NCBI GenBank assembly: GCA_031216915.1
Contig: CM062294.1
Coordinates: forward strand, 395,861,217 to 395,925,216
Source of the DNA: Pictodentalium vernedei
Taxonomy: Eukaryota > Mollusca > Scaphopoda > Dentaliida > Dentaliidae
Direction of reading: 5' to 3'
Length of the DNA stretch: 64,000 bases
Shown piece by piece: positions 9,540 through 21,015 of this stretch. The notes under the pieces were generated by a model that was given only the letters and a program-made list of their open reading frames with translations, made no database searches and was not told the origin of the DNA. Both the position numbers and the translations under genes were made by a program. Position 1 is the stretch's first letter; every line of letters begins with the position of its first letter.

Positions 9540-11890
9540 AGTCGCATTGTTTTCCGTGCTCTTGTCCAGAGGTGTCGCCTGATGAACACATCAAGTTCTA
9601 AAACAATCTTATGATAAAGTCCCCTGTAGGCCATGCCAAAGAAGACTGTTGATGCACAGACGCACTAAATTCAAAGCTCGTTGCCACAGCAACAGCCTTT
9701 GTCTGAAATGAAAAAAAAATCGATAGCACCTGTCTAGGTCACCATGAATAAGCATACCCAGTTTCATAACAACCTGGTAATGAATGCACTATTCTATGGG
9801 GCGTGCCAAAGGAAAATAATAATGCACAAAAGCACTAAGTTTGAAGGTCGTTGTTAATGGCAATGCCTTTTTTTCTTTTGTTGATGGAAATTCAAGAATA
9901 TGCCCTGTAGAGAAAGCAAAAAGAATCAGTTGCTGCACAACTGCACCGAGTTCAAAGATTGGTGCTCATGACGTTTTTCCATGGAAATGAAAGAAAATCA
10001 ATAGCTCCCACCCAAAGGTCACGCCGAACAGGCATACCAAGTTTCAAAGCAATCTAATCATAAATGTGCCCTATAGAGCATGACAAATGAATATTCAGAC
10101 GCACAAACAAGTTCAAACGCCGTTGCTGTGGTGCTTGTTTTGGAGTTTGTTTTGTTTTGTTTTTTTTTTTTTTGATGAACTTGAATCAAGTTTCCAAGCG
10201 ATCTGTTCACAAATGTGCCCTGTAAGGCATACCAAAGGAATATGTTGAAGCACATATGCACAAGTTTTAAAGGTCATTGCTGGCGGCAAGGTTTTTGTAA
10301 GGAATGGAAGAAAATCGATGGCTCACTGACGCCCAGAGGTTACCCCAAACATGCATAACAAGATTCAAACTGAACCATTCATAAATTTACCTTGCAGGGA
10401 TTGCCAAAGGAAATGTCGATACACAAATGTAATGAGTTCAAAGGTCATTGCTACCGTCAACATTCGGCAACGGTCTTAGAGACAAATGAAAGGACATCAA
10501 AAGCTCCGACCTAGGAGTCACCCATAACACTCACGCCATGTTTCAAAGCAATCAAATCATAAACTTGAATTCTGTAATGTTCCTAAAGAAATTGTTGACA
10601 GACAAAATGGCAAAGTTGAAGACCGTTGCTAACGGCAAATGTTTTGACGAAAAGGGAAGAAAATCGATACCTCCCATCCAGAGGTCACTCCGTATAAGAA
10701 TACTACGTTTCAAATGGATTCGATGATAAATGCGACCTGTGCAGTATGCCAAAGTAAACTGTCGATGTCCAAACTGATAAGTTGAATGTCAGTGCTAACG
10801 GCAACGTTTCTCAATGGAAATGGAATAAAATAAACAGATCCTATCCCAAACAAGCATACCAAGATCAAAAGCGATCCATTTATGAATGCGCCCTGCTGGG
10901 CATGCCAAAGGATAACACTGATACACAAATCTATAAAGTTCAAGTTCAAGGTAACAGCAACGTTTTTCAGGGGAAATGAAAGAAAATCGATAGCTCCTAT
11001 CTACATGTCATCCCGAACACGCACGCCGAGTTTCAAAGCGATACGATAATAAATGAGACCTGTGCAGTATGCCACTGGAAATTGTGGAGGTAAAAAATGG
11101 ATAAGTTTAAACACCCTTGCTTGCGGCAACGTTTCTCAATGGAAATGGAAGAAAATCAACAGCTGCCGTCCAGAAGTCACCCCAAACATGCATTCCAAGT
11201 TCCAAATCAATCCTTTTATGAATGCACAATGCAGGGCGTGCCAAGGGAAAAAATTGATTCGCAAATCCACAATCCAAAGGTCGTTACTGATGGCAACGTT
11301 TTTTGTTGGAAATGAAGAAAACTCGATAGCTCCCATCTAGGGGTCACCACAAACACACATACGAAGTTTCAAAGTGATCTAATGCGACCTGTGCAGTGTG
11401 CCAAAGGAAATTGTTGACGTACAAAACAGATAAGTTGAACGTTGTTGCTAACGGCAACGTTTCTCAATGGAAATGAAAGAAAAGTGATTGACCCCCACCC
11501 AAAGGTCACCCCCAAACAAGGATATCAGGTTTCAAAGCGATCCGATGATAAATGTGCCCTGCGCGGTGTGCCAAACGAATATATTGATGCACAACTGCTC
11601 TTAGTTCAAGAGCCTTTGCCAACGGCGTTTCTTAGCAGAAATGGAAGAATGTCGATAGCTCCCATCTAGCGGTCACCCAAACAAGCATACCAAGTTTCAA
11701 AGCGATCTGATCATAAACGTGGCTTGTCGGTAGGGCCAAAGGGAAATATTGATGCACAACTGCACTAAGCAGCGTTTTTGACGGAAATGAAAGAAAATTG
11801 ATAGCTCTAATCTAGAGGGCACCTCAAGCAAGATTACCAAATTTCAAAGCGATCCAGTCATATATGTGACCTGTGCCCTACGCCACAGAT
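9540..11890. repeat. Degenerate tandem array, ~165-bp unit, ~14 units
   Basis: The landmark TTTCAAAGCGATC-like box, followed by ATAAATGTGCCCTGT and GCCAAAGGAA, recurs near 9596, 9763, 10039, 10188, 10360, 10540, 10706, 10860, 11030, 11198, 11366, 11529, 11692 and 11841. Spacing is mostly 150-180, centred near 165. Each unit also has GCTAACGGCAACGTTT and GAAAATCGATAGCTCCCA. Units are clearly diverged, with more regular ones at the right end. Short overlapping frames in both directions are repeat shadows. No terminal structure of a TE could be fixed around it. Confidence 0.85.
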
Positions 11891-12475
11891 AACTGTGTAT
11901 GTGCGTATGTCAACGGACACGAAGTGATGGGAATATCTCAGCTACAAGCCGAGTTAAAAATGAAAGATTGGTCATATAATATCTCACAAATTTTCACAAG
12001 CTCCCAAGATACCAGTCAAATTTTGTAAAAAAATCAATGCAATTGTGGCTTGGAACAAGTCTAGCCCTTAAATAGTCCATTGACTATGTTTAAATACTAT
12101 ACATCAATATTTCACTTGATCGGAAAAAATTAACTTTACAGTTCCCTGAAAAATTCTATCCGATTGAACCTAAAAATATAAATTTTATAGTAAATTTCCT
12201 TTCTTATTATACCTACCGCAATTGTTTACTATAGGCTTGCACTACAGTGGAAGAACCTAACTCAGATAAAATACTCTCTATTTCAATCTTTCCCAAGAGA
12301 TTTGGGAAAGAAAAGTGGTGTAAAAACACCACGAAAAAATAAGCCAAAACTGGGTCGAGCGCCATCGTCGCACACCCAGTATAGGACGCTCTTCCATAGA
12401 ACAAAACCACGACTTCCGTAAACCAATGCGCAGTGCGTCAATTCATCATTCTTTTGATTCCAACAACACAGGAGT
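11891..12475. other. Unassigned stretch
   Basis: AT-rich, with a short hairpin (TCTTTCCCAAGAGATTTGGGAAAGA, 12287-12311). No gene or TE end is supported. Confidence 0.4.
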
Positions 12476-13395
12476 TATGTGATCAGCGGGGAGGAAGGAT
12501 TCAAATATCAAAACATTCCGACTGCTGGATCTGAAGAAGATTTTTTAAGAAAATTCCTCATTTTGAACTAACTTATAATTCGGGCTCCCACAGTGAGCCA
12601 AAATATGAACCCAGGGACTTGGGTTGAACAAACTTGAATCTCACCCCCCTAAGGATGCTGCATACCTAATATCAAAAGATTCTTATTGGTAGATCTGAAG
12701 AAGATTTTTAAAGAATATTCCTCATACTGCACTAATTTAAACATTTGGGCTCCCATAGAGAGCCCAAATATAGGCCCAGGGAATTGATTTCAATAAACAT
12801 GTGAAATGGTCTTCCAAAGATGTTACATGTGAAATTTGAAAGCTTTTGGAGCAGTGGTTTGGGAGAAAAGTAGTCTTAAATGTTTTTCCCATTACCCACA
12901 GTGCAGTTCCCATGGGGTGACAGGAAAAATTTTTTTTAGAATAAATTAACTACTTATGTCCCAATAAAACCTCATGTCAAATTTGGTTCAAATCAGCCTC
13001 TTGGTTTGGAAAATATAAATTTTGGGTGGGGCAAAAATTCTTGCCCCTCCCATAACGGTGGCAAATATAGCCCCTAGAACTTCACTTGAACAAATCTGAG
13101 TTTACACCTCAAAAGAAAGCTGCACTCCTAATATCAAGTCTCTGCTACTGCTGGTTCATGAGAAGATTTTTTAAGATTCAGGCTCACTTTTTGGGGCGTG
13201 GCCCTGCCAGGGGGTGGATCAACTTGATTTGAACAAACTTGAATTGACATATGATAGGGAATATGCACAGCAAATTTTGCTGAATTTGGTCCAGCAGTTC
13301 ATGAGAAGAAGTCGATAATGTAAAGTTAACGATGGACGAAGGACGGAAAGTGATCAGTAAAGCTCCTCTTGAGCTTCGCTCAGGTGAGCTAAAAA
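12476..13395. repeat. Pearl-like tandem-unit element, 5'-truncated
   Basis: Made of the unit family P: CTGGATCTGAAGAAGATTTTT, then a TCCTCAT-TGAACTAA box, then GGGCTCCCATAG-AGCC, then GAACAAACTTGAATCT, repeated roughly every 165-180 bp. It ends with a purine-rich GATGGACGAAGGACGGA tract and the terminal motif CTCAGGTGAGCTAAAA (to 13395), the same 3' end as many copies in this window. The left end lacks the usual AAGAGGCCCC start. Non-coding. Confidence 0.7.
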
Positions 13396-13790
13396 TTGGC
13401 ATTCTGATAAGTTCTTAGAATGTTTTCTATTACATATGATAAAAGGTAAAAAGTTAATTAAAATTTCTTTATTACATTATATAATTCAAATATGTATAAT
13501 AAAATTATTTAAAGAATCTGATGAAGTATATAATAATACAAATACATAAAAAAATGTATCTTCTGATCAAAAACAGCTGAAACATAAAAGTTCTGACAAT
13601 AAAAAACATTTCAAATGTGCTAAATTTCAAACCTTTACTTGTCATATCAGCTAAATTCCTTCACAATTACAATGAAAAATCACAATTCTGAGTTGGTATT
13701 TTAATAAGTCAAGGGTTATGAGCAATGTTGTTGAAACAAAAATGAAATTTTTTTGTTCATCAAGAAAATCTATTTTAAGTGTTGCCAACT
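13396..13790. other. Unassigned AT-rich stretch
   Basis: Very AT-rich, with no repeat family match or coding signal that I can see. Confidence 0.4.
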
Positions 13791-13800
13791 CATGTTTGGT

Positions 13801-14253
13801 GAATTATTTATTTATTTACTTATTTAGCACACACACTTCTGAACAGTGACTAATTGTGACTGCAACATGAGTATAAAGTCAAGACCAGCCAGCTGTTTGT
13901 ACCCATGTTATATTCTAGGGTACTTCCACCCCACGAGCCAATACTATAAAACTTTTTACAACTGTATTTACTAGAACTGTATTTTCTAGAACTGCATTTT
14001 CTACCTACCAATATAACTGACTAAAATGAATCATTAGCATTTTAAAAGATATGGCAAATTGACTTCTTTGAAAATGCTAATGGTTCATTTCAACCAATTT
14101 AAAGTAATAACTAGAAAATACAATTCTATAAAATACAACTGTAAAAGTTTTATTCACCAGATCTTGGTGAACAAGTTCTATTTTACCTGTAAAACAGAGC
14201 TAGTTCACCACAGTAAATAAGCACTGCTTCACTTCCCAAGGTTCTTATGGAGA
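13801..14253 (-). mobile_element. S2 SINE-like element, split by a TA MITE
   Basis: Reverse-complemented S2 family: tail side at the left (TTATTTATTTATTTACTTATTTAG), 5' side at the right (AGTAAATAAGCACTGCTTCACTTCCC). It is flanked by the 10-bp target duplication CATGTTTGGT (13791-13800 and 14254-14263). The middle is interrupted by the 202-bp element at 13949-14150. Without the insert it is about 250 bp, close to other S2 copies. Confidence 0.8.
13949..14150. mobile_element. TA-flanked MITE (Tc1/mariner-type) inside a SINE
   Basis: Inverted ends AAACTTTTTACAACTGTATTT and (reverse complement) AAACTTTTACAGTTGTATTTT, flanked by TA on each side. Internal inverted blocks include TTAGCATTTT and AAAATGCTAA. 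TA duplication and short simple ends fit Tc1/mariner-type MITEs. No transposase. It clearly post-dates the SINE it splits. Confidence 0.7.
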
Positions 14254-15221
14254 CATGTTTGGTAAAGGATTAAACAAGCAAGAGGTCCCATGGGGCCCGA
14301 GGCACGCACCTGACCAAAGTTGTTTAAAGAAGGATTTAATTACCGTCTACGGCAATGGCTAGATTAAACAGACAAGCGGCCGCATGGGGACGGAGGTGCA
14401 CACCAGACCAAAGTTGTTTAAAGAAGGATTTAATTACCATATATAGCTAGTTAACACAATAGAAGAATGAAGTTAATTATTTCATTCAGCTATCTATGCG
14501 AGATTATTTTTTTCTTCTATTGGGATTCCACCACAGAAATAATGTCCAGGTTTTCAGAAAGGAAAACTTGGGACACCAAATATCACACTAGAGATGTGAC
14601 TTGAACAAACTTGAAGGATGTGGTATACCAAATATCAAAAGATTCTGATCGGTGATTCTGGGGAAGATTTTGAGAACATTACCAATTATGTTAAAATTTG
14701 CACCCCCACCCCTCCCCATTGGGAACACAGATATGAACCCAGGGACTTTATATGAACAAACTGAAACTGTGAACTCTCAAAGGATGCCATATATATATAC
14801 CAAATATTGAAAGATTCTGACTGTATCAGACTGAAGGGGATTTTTAAAGATTATTCCTCATATTGAACTAAGTTAACAGTTGGGATCCAATAGGGAACCC
14901 AAGTATTAACCCAGTGATTTGATTTGGACAAATTTAGATTTGACCTCCCTCAGGATGTTGCATAACAAATATCAAAATTCTGTCTGGTGGATCTGAAGAA
15001 GTTTTGAAAAGTTTTTTTCTCATATTGCACCAAGTTAAAATTTAGGCTCCCTAAGAAAGACCAAATATTAACCCAGGCAATCTGTTTGTACAAACCTGAA
15101 TCTGATAACATTCTGATGATCTGTAGAGAACATTTCATAGACCACTCCTGCCAAGTCTCGATCATATTGGGCAAGTAGAAGATGAAAATGTTGTTTCCCA
15201 TGGGGTTTCTATACTACTTAA

Positions 15222-15960
15222 AAGCCACAATTGTGGCCATATTTGCAACCCGATCAACATGAAATGACGATTACTGGTAGAGGGTGTCCCAGTCATCAAT
15301 CATGTGAAGTTTCAGAACATTTGGCCTTGTAGTTTCAGAGAAGATTTCTAAAAAATCAAGCAATCAGAATCAATGAATGCCTATGGTGGCCATGTTTTTC
15401 ATTGGACAGGAACAAAATGAGGAAAGTTTGTAGAGAAACTCCCATAGACCATTACTGCCAAGTTTGGTTCCCATCAGCTCAGTAGATCCAGAGAAGAGGA
15501 AAATGTGATTTCTCATAGGGTTTCCATGGTAACTATAAACAGCAATTGTGGCCATGTTTGCAACCAATCAACAATAAATGATGATCCTTGGTAGAGGGGG
15601 TTCCAGTCATCAAGTATGCGAAGTTTCAAAACATTTGGCCTTGTATTTTCAAAAATATTTTTTGAAAATCGATCAATCACAATCAAAAAGCCTCTGGTAG
15701 CCATGTTTTTTGAACAAATGGGAACAAAAAGAGGATCCTTAGTAGAGGACATCCCACAGACCATTCCTGCAAGTGTGGTTCCCATCAGCTCAGTAGTTCC
15801 AGGGAGAAAGATGAAAATGTGGTTTCCCATAGGGTTTCCAAGGTAACTTTAAGCTACAACTGTTGCCCTGTTTGCAACACAATCAACAATAAATGAGAAC
15901 CATTGGTAAAGGGTATCTCAGTTACCAAGCATGCAAAGTTTCAAAACATTTGGCCCTATA
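15222..15960. repeat. ~313-bp tandem repeat, ~2.4 units
   Basis: CAATTGTGGCCAT..TTTGCAACC recurs near 15228, 15546 and (diverged) 15860. Each is followed by GGTAGAGGG-GT-CCAGTCATCAA, GTTTCA-AACATTTGGCC, AATCAGAATCAA-GAATGCC-TGG and GGTTCCCATCAGCTCAGTAG. A further part unit lies at 16805-17230, split by the SINE at 16876. Confidence 0.8.
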
Positions 15961-15977
15961 GTTTCAGAGAAGACTTT

Positions 15978-16803
15978 TGGCAAGAGTGGGGGGGAGAGGG
16001 GGGGGGGGGGGGGGGGGGAGGGGGCATGCTCAGGGCATACCCCCACAGTGCATACTGCCAAACAATGAAGAAATGAACCAGACCAGGATACCATAAAAAC
16101 TATTCCCATAAGCAATCTTCAGTCCAAATTTCACTGAGAGCCGCGAACCTCAAACCGGAGATATGAAGCGAACAGACAAGAAATTGGCTATTTTATGAGG
16201 CAAACAGAAAAATTATTGTCTTTGTTTTACACCAAGGTAATTATAAAGGCAAGAAACACCTGTTACTGAACTCTAGTGATGATAGGACCATCCACATAAG
16301 AGATGTAGAACAAAGACATAATGCCACGTGTGGGGAGGCGATTTGTTTCTATTTTCTTTGTTTTACTGCAAGGACATGACTCATTTAAAAGTCTTTCCCA
16401 TGAACAATCTTCACTCCAAATTTCATCGAAATCTGATAATCCAAACCTTATAAAACAAAGACATAATGCCACTTGTGGGAGCTGATTTGCAAGTATTTTC
16501 TTTGTTTTACTGCAGGGATATGACTCATTTGAAAGCCTTTCTCATAAACAATCTTCATTCCAAATTTCATTGAAATATGATAACCCAACCTTGAAATATG
16601 AGGCAAACAGACAAAAAAAAAATTGCTAATTTACAAACAGCAAATTTTGAAAATCTGAGCAGTAATGCTGAAGTTATAATGTGAACAGACATCTGAGTGT
16701 GGATGGACAGATGTACGGATGGATGCATTGACACATGGATGCAGACGGATGCATGGACAGGCCCAATCCAGTATACCCCACTTTTTGAAAAAAAAAAGTG
16801 TGG
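15978..16803. mobile_element. CCCCAC-ended tandem-unit element, copy 1
   Basis: Interrupts the 313-bp array. The left side has a ~20-bp G run (15999-16018) and GGGCATACCCCCACAGTG. The middle has ~142-bp units with TATTTTCTTTGTTTTACTGCA (near 16352 and 16494) and AATCTTCA-TCCAAATTTCAT. The right end has a GGATG-rich tract and CCAGTATACCCCACTTTTTG with a short hairpin (CACTTTTTG...AAAAAAGTGTGGG). A similar layout occurs at 42669-43691. Limits are approximate. Confidence 0.5.
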
Positions 16804-16875
16804 GCATAAAACTTAACCAATCAGAATCAAAGAATGCCTTTGGTGGTCTTGTTTTTCATCCAACGGGAACAAAAT

Positions 16876-17105
16876 GTTTGTTTGTTTGTTTGTTGGTGGT
16901 TAACGTCACATATTTATGCACCATGGCTAATCGTGACACAACATGGAGATGAAGTCAAGTTTAGTCAATCGTTGATCTACATGTTGCCCATTTTAGAGGA
17001 CTTTCACCCCAAGCATTGGTGACTGGGTCCTATTTTACTAGCAAAGCGGAACTGGTTTACCACAGTAAACAAGTGCTGCTTACTTCCCGGGGTTCCCACG
17101 GGGAG
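16876..17105 (-). mobile_element. S2 SINE-like element with 12-bp target duplication
   Basis: Flanked by the exact direct repeat CGGGAACAAAAT (16864-16875 and 17106-17117). On the minus strand it reads from the GGAACCCCGGGAAGTAAGCAG region through AAAATAGGACCCAGTCACCAATGC and AAAATGGGCAACATG to the tail GTGACGTTAACCACCAACAAACAAAC. The 230-bp length matches the other S2 copies. Confidence 0.85.
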
Positions 17106-17277
17106 CGGGAACAAAATAAGAACTGATTGTAATGGATCTCCCATAGAGCATTCCTACCAAGTTTGGTTCGCATCCGCTCTGTACTTCCTGAGAACAAGAT
17201 GAAAATGTGAACAGTTTACGGACGACAAAACACAAAGTGACGGCAATAGCTCATGTGGCCCTTTGGTCCAGGTGAGC

Positions 17278-17690
17278 AAAAACAAACATTTTAAAGAAAT
17301 GCCCTCACATTGCAGCACAATAAAATTTGGGCTCCATTTGAGAACCCATATATTAACCCAGGGAGGGATGTGATTCGAACAAACTATAATCTGACACACC
17401 TACGGATGTTGTATGCCTAATTTGAAAGGATTTTAACTGGTGAATGTGAAGAAAATTTTTAAAGAAATTCCCTTATATTACACTATGTTAAAATTTGGGA
17501 TCCCATAGGAAGACCAAATATTAACCCAGGTATCCAATTTGAACAAACCTGAATCTGACCCCACTGGAAATGTTGAATATCAAATATGAAAGCATTCTCT
17601 CTTGTGAATCTAAAGAAGAACATTTTTAAAGAAATTTCCTCATATTAGGCTCAAAAATAGTGTTTAGATTCTCAGGCAATCCCTCACTGA
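17278..17690. repeat. Orphan P units
   Basis: Two to three diverged P units: TTTTAAAGAAAT-CCCT, AAATTTGGG-TCCCAT, GAACAAAC-T-AATCTGAC, with no element ends. Probably a truncated pearl-like copy abutting the one on the left. Confidence 0.6.
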
Positions 17691-18068
17691 ATTTGAACCC
17701 CCTCACTGGACATTATTATTGCCTTTCAGTGTCTTCCAATATTATTAGTACAAACTCAGGGAGAACCAAACTTTTTTACATTTTCTGATCGACACATATT
17801 TATTTTCAGTATGTTTTCCTTGTTACAATTTATAAATTACAATGAAGCAAATCTCCGTAAATTAAATACTGTTACTTCGAAGATATGAAAAGCATCGAAA
17901 TAATATGAAGCGTTTGAATTGCAGTACCTACAGATAGTTTTTAAAGGAATATTTTATTTTTCAAATTAATGAATATGTCAATGACACTGTAGCTCAACCT
18001 GTGTAAGACATGTACATATATAGTATGTGACACAGCAATGACACATATCTAGGTAATGACCTGATAAC
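17691..18068. other. AT-rich stretch with a repeat R fragment
   Basis: Mostly unassigned. TGTCAATGACACTGTAGCTCAACCTGTGT near 17975-18003 matches the start of repeat R at 40245 and 63873. Confidence 0.4.
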
Positions 18069-18078
18069 AAAGGTGCAT

Positions 18079-18385
18079 TTTTTTTTTTATTATGGTTTAA
18101 CGACACATTAACAGCCAGGGTCATATCATGTCGTTGACAGTTTAAGGGGTGGATAAAGCCACAGTACCCGGAGAGAACCACCGAGCAACAACAAGCAGCT
18201 GTCAGCTCTCCAACATCATAACTCTGAACTGTGGTACAGGCAGGGTTAGATTGGTTGAAGACATGTGCACCATCGACATGCAGTACGCCTTACTACACAA
18301 CGTCATCATGCCCCATGTAGGCAATCAGGGTTAAGTGCCTTGCCCAAGGACACAAAGCAGGAGCACGAATCAGTCGCTGAAATGG
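18079..18385 (-). mobile_element. S1 SINE
   Basis: Minus-strand S1 copy. The tail is at the left (T-rich, GGTTTAACGACAC), then CGGAGAGAACCACCGAGCAAC, GGTTGAAGACATGTGCACCATCGACATGC, and TTAAGTGCCTTGCCCAAGGACAC near the head. Flanked by AAAGGTGCAT and AAAGGTACAT (18069-18078 and 18386-18395), a 10-bp target duplication with one mismatch. The tRNA-like head appears shortened. Confidence 0.8.
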
Positions 18386-18782
18386 AAAGGTACATGTTAA
18401 GTATTGTAAAGGTCTGTACATAAATACTGACCATAGCCTATAACAAATGTACGTGTAAAATATTGTAAAGGTGGGTGACAGTTAGATACCTCTAGCCAGA
18501 GTCGTCTTGAAATGTGCACTTACTGTGTATAAGTAGCACCGAAAACATCAAAGATTGTCTAACTGGCCTCCATCAACCATCTTGAAATTTTGGACTGCAC
18601 CCCAAAATGCTCGTTCTCGTCCCAAAGTGATAACAAAAGTACCCAAGAAGTTTCGTAAAGATCAGTTCATAAATACGGCCTCTAGCCCGAGCCATATTGA
18701 ATTGTTGACACACAGACAGATGGATGACGGGCCATGGCATAACCTCAAACTTTACTATGTCAAAAATGAGCTAAAAACCAGA
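18386..18782. repeat. Degenerate tandem-unit remnant
   Basis: Contains repeated AATATTGTAAAGGT blocks and a block with AGTTTCGTAAAGATCAGTTCATAAATACGGCCTCTAG. It ends with ACAGACAGATGGATGACGG, a purine-rich tract, then AAAAATGAGCTAAAAACC. This copies the general layout of other tandem-unit elements here, ending in GAGCTAAAA. Confidence 0.5.
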
Positions 18783-19206
18783 AACAAGACATGAGGACCA
18801 GAAAAAAGGCCCAAAGTCAGTAACCAATTTTAAAGCTACCAGATGTAAAGCAAGATCTTAAAACGAAGAAAAAACGATACATCGTATAGAAGATGCAGAC
18901 GTAACCATGGGGATAAACATTCTGTTACACACGTTAAAGTCCCAAGAAATTTAATAATAAACTTCGATAAAAATAAGCCAAAAAGCTTGGGAGTTTAACA
19001 GGAGGGCTTCAAGGAAGGATAGGGAAGGAACTCTTAACAAACAGTGGATAAATTATTAGCAAGAAAAAGGACATCACGTGCATGTCCCGAAATTGGGAAA
19101 CATGAAATAATTTTTAGAATTTTGGGGATTGTGGGGCAAAATTTGTGTTTGGCCCTGGATTAATTTGAGTTAGCACCAGCTAATCTGGGCCATTGGTTGT
19201 CGTATA
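18783..19206 (-). mobile_element. DIRS terminal fragment (third copy)
   Basis: Matches the outer non-coding end of the DIRS elements at 21190-28006 and 48896-55975: AGATGTAAAGCAAGATCTT, AAACGATACATCGTATAGAAGATGCAGAC, GTCCCGAAATTGGGAAACATG, and the terminal repeat text GGCAAAATTTGTGTTTGGCCC then CCAGCTAATCTGGGCCATTGG. Only one end is present and no coding part remains, so it is a fossil fragment. It abuts a short piece resembling the TTAA MITE (CCATATCATGTGACCTCT). Confidence 0.75.
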
Positions 19207-19297
19207 AAAATATTCAACAACTCCATATCATGTGACCTCTCCACTACAATCTGAAATACAAAAAAAAATAAGTTTCAGCAACAAAAATTTCTCCCAA

Positions 19298-20121
19298 TGT
19301 GTTGGAGCACAGTGGTGCAGTAGGTAGAGATGTAGGCTGCAAGTTGAGAGGTCAACGGTTTGAAATCCCACCTGCAGCAACCATGTTGTGTACATGGGCA
19401 AGGCACTTGACCCCAGTTGCTCGTGTGGGGTAGGAACTTGCGATTTGTCACTTTTGATCGATCTGTATATCAAATCGAAATTGGTGAAAATAAATCAAAT
19501 TTCAAATCGAAGTTTGAATAAAAATTCGAAAGGAATCACAGTTAATGGATACGTCGTCAAAAGAAAGGGTTTTTTTTTCTAAAATAATACCCCTGGTTAT
19601 TAAAAGTTATTATTTTGACGATATATCCAGTAACTATGATCAAACAGAACAATACTCAATATAAAATAATGTGATCATGTTGTGGATTACTGACATTCAA
19701 CAATTGTATCTGACTAGATTTTGTCTAACTTGCTGATCACTATTCGCAGGAGAAGGAAACTAAAGAAGAGTATAACCATATTTGAATACAATCTGTAAAC
19801 ATCATGGTTTATGGTCAAGTATTAAAAAAAAAATATTCGAATGTCCAAATTTGAATTGAATCGAACACTGACTTTTGAATCAAATGATTCAAATTTTTGC
19901 AGAAGCCTATGTGGGGAGGGGGTGGGGGTGGCATTGTGTATGCACTTGTCTTCAACCAATTCTAGCCCTACTTGTGTGGAGTTAGTACATCTGACTGTTG
20001 CTAGCCATTGCTCAGCGGTTCTCTGCAAGTACTCTGGCTTCCTCCACCTGTAAAACACTCCAACATGAGGAGACCCTGGCTGTCAAAAGTGTCATTAAAC
20101 CCTAATAAATAAAGAAATAAA
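19298..20121 (+). mobile_element. tRNA-headed S1 SINE, split by a hAT MITE
   Basis: Plus-strand SINE with a tRNA-like head (A-box-like GGTGCAGTAGGTAG, B-box-like GGTTTGAAATCCC), then GGGCAAGGCACTTGACCCCAGTTGC. After the insert come CACTTGTCTTCAACCAATTCTAGCCC, TCAGCGGTTCTCTGCAAGTACTCTGGC and the tail AACCCTAATAAATAAAGAAAT. Flanking direct repeats TTCTCCCAA (19289-19297 and 20122-20130) mark the target duplication. Without the 479-bp insert the SINE is about 340 bp. Confidence 0.85.
19431..19909. mobile_element. hAT-like MITE inside the SINE
   Basis: Begins TAGGAACTTGCG and ends TTTTTGCAGAAGCCTA, with inverted TAGG-ends and internal inverted AATTTCAAATCGAA / TTGAATTGAATCG-type blocks. TGTGGGG flanks it directly on both sides (19424-19430 and 19910-19916), 7 clear bases of an expected 8-bp hAT duplication. 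No transposase. Confidence 0.65.
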
Positions 20122-20130
20122 TTCTCCCAA

Positions 20131-21015
20131 CATGGCTACAAATTTAACCAATTTAATCACTTTGCTCTTTCAAACAAAATATAATTTGTTAAATCTTTAG
20201 TACTACAAGTACTGGTTTTCAAGAAAAACAAAACTATTTTGAGGTAGATTTTCAACGACAAGGGACAAGTCTACAGTTAGTTAGTTTAATGTTCTAATAG
20301 GACTAAAATGTTTGCCCTTTGATTGGAAGAGAACTTTCTTAGTTTTTTTGATGTTTATGGCTCCAGTGGCATTATGTTGTCATTTCAAATTGACATCACC
20401 ATGTGAAATATTTGAAAAGATAATAACAATGGTGGAAGATTCAAAGGGCATACCGCTCATAAAATCGTATTTTTCAAGGTCATTGATCATTCTAGGAATG
20501 ATTACTCTCAACCCACTAATAAAAAGGCTGAGGTTACTCTATTGAACTTAAATGGAGAAACCCCAACCTTTATCCAAGTTATTTAGAGCTGTAGGGGGGC
20601 GAAGGGGATACACAAGAGGTTTATTCACTTATTTGTTATCATTAATGTTGCTTTATCCATTGAAGTTGCCTTGCTAGTTTTGGGCTTTGGGTAGGGTCTT
20701 ATTGGAACTTATACATTATTGTGATGAATGGACAGTAGTAACAAGGTCTAAGGTTTGTGGCTCGGAGAGTATGTTCAACCTTGATACTTCACATCTTGGT
20801 TGAACATAAGCTCCAAATATCAGACCATGTTACCATCAATTCATCACAATAACTTATAATATATGATACTCAGCTGGTATAGAGAGGATCTCAAATGAGT
20901 GATGTTTGCATATAAGATTTTTTGAACCGAGTTTGATGATCTGGTTCAAAACAAGCCTTAAAGTTAAAGATTCTGTATATCACATGAATTTTCGAATGTT
21001 TTTTACACTTTTTAT
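20131..21015. other. Unassigned stretch with a long imperfect hairpin
   Basis: An imperfect inverted repeat spans about 20710-20858 (arms of ~65 bp; TTATTGTGATGAAT... and TATGTTCAACC shared). The block ATGTTTATGGCTCCAGTGGCA near 20350 recurs at 28557 as part of a ~130-bp dispersed repeat. A 77-codon plus frame at 20312-20545 overlaps that repeat and is not credible as a gene. Confidence 0.5.

Larger units (their letters stand above)
14268..17277. repeat. Pearl-like composite element, ~3 kb
   Basis: Starts with the family's 5' block AAGAGGTCCCATGGGGCCCGAGG...CACCTGACC, present twice in tandem (from 14268 and about 14366). Then come P units (about 14550-15190) and a ~313-bp direct repeat array (15222-15960 and onward). 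It ends with a purine-rich tract and CCAGGTGAGCAAAAA (to about 17277). Two later insertions lie inside: a CCCCAC-ended element (about 15978-16803) and an S2 SINE (16876-17105). Non-coding throughout. Confidence 0.65.

Noticed and set aside
9540-11890. CRISPR-like repeat array
   Set aside because: Whole ~165-bp units repeat with drift; there are no short identical repeats with unique spacers, and the context is an animal genome.
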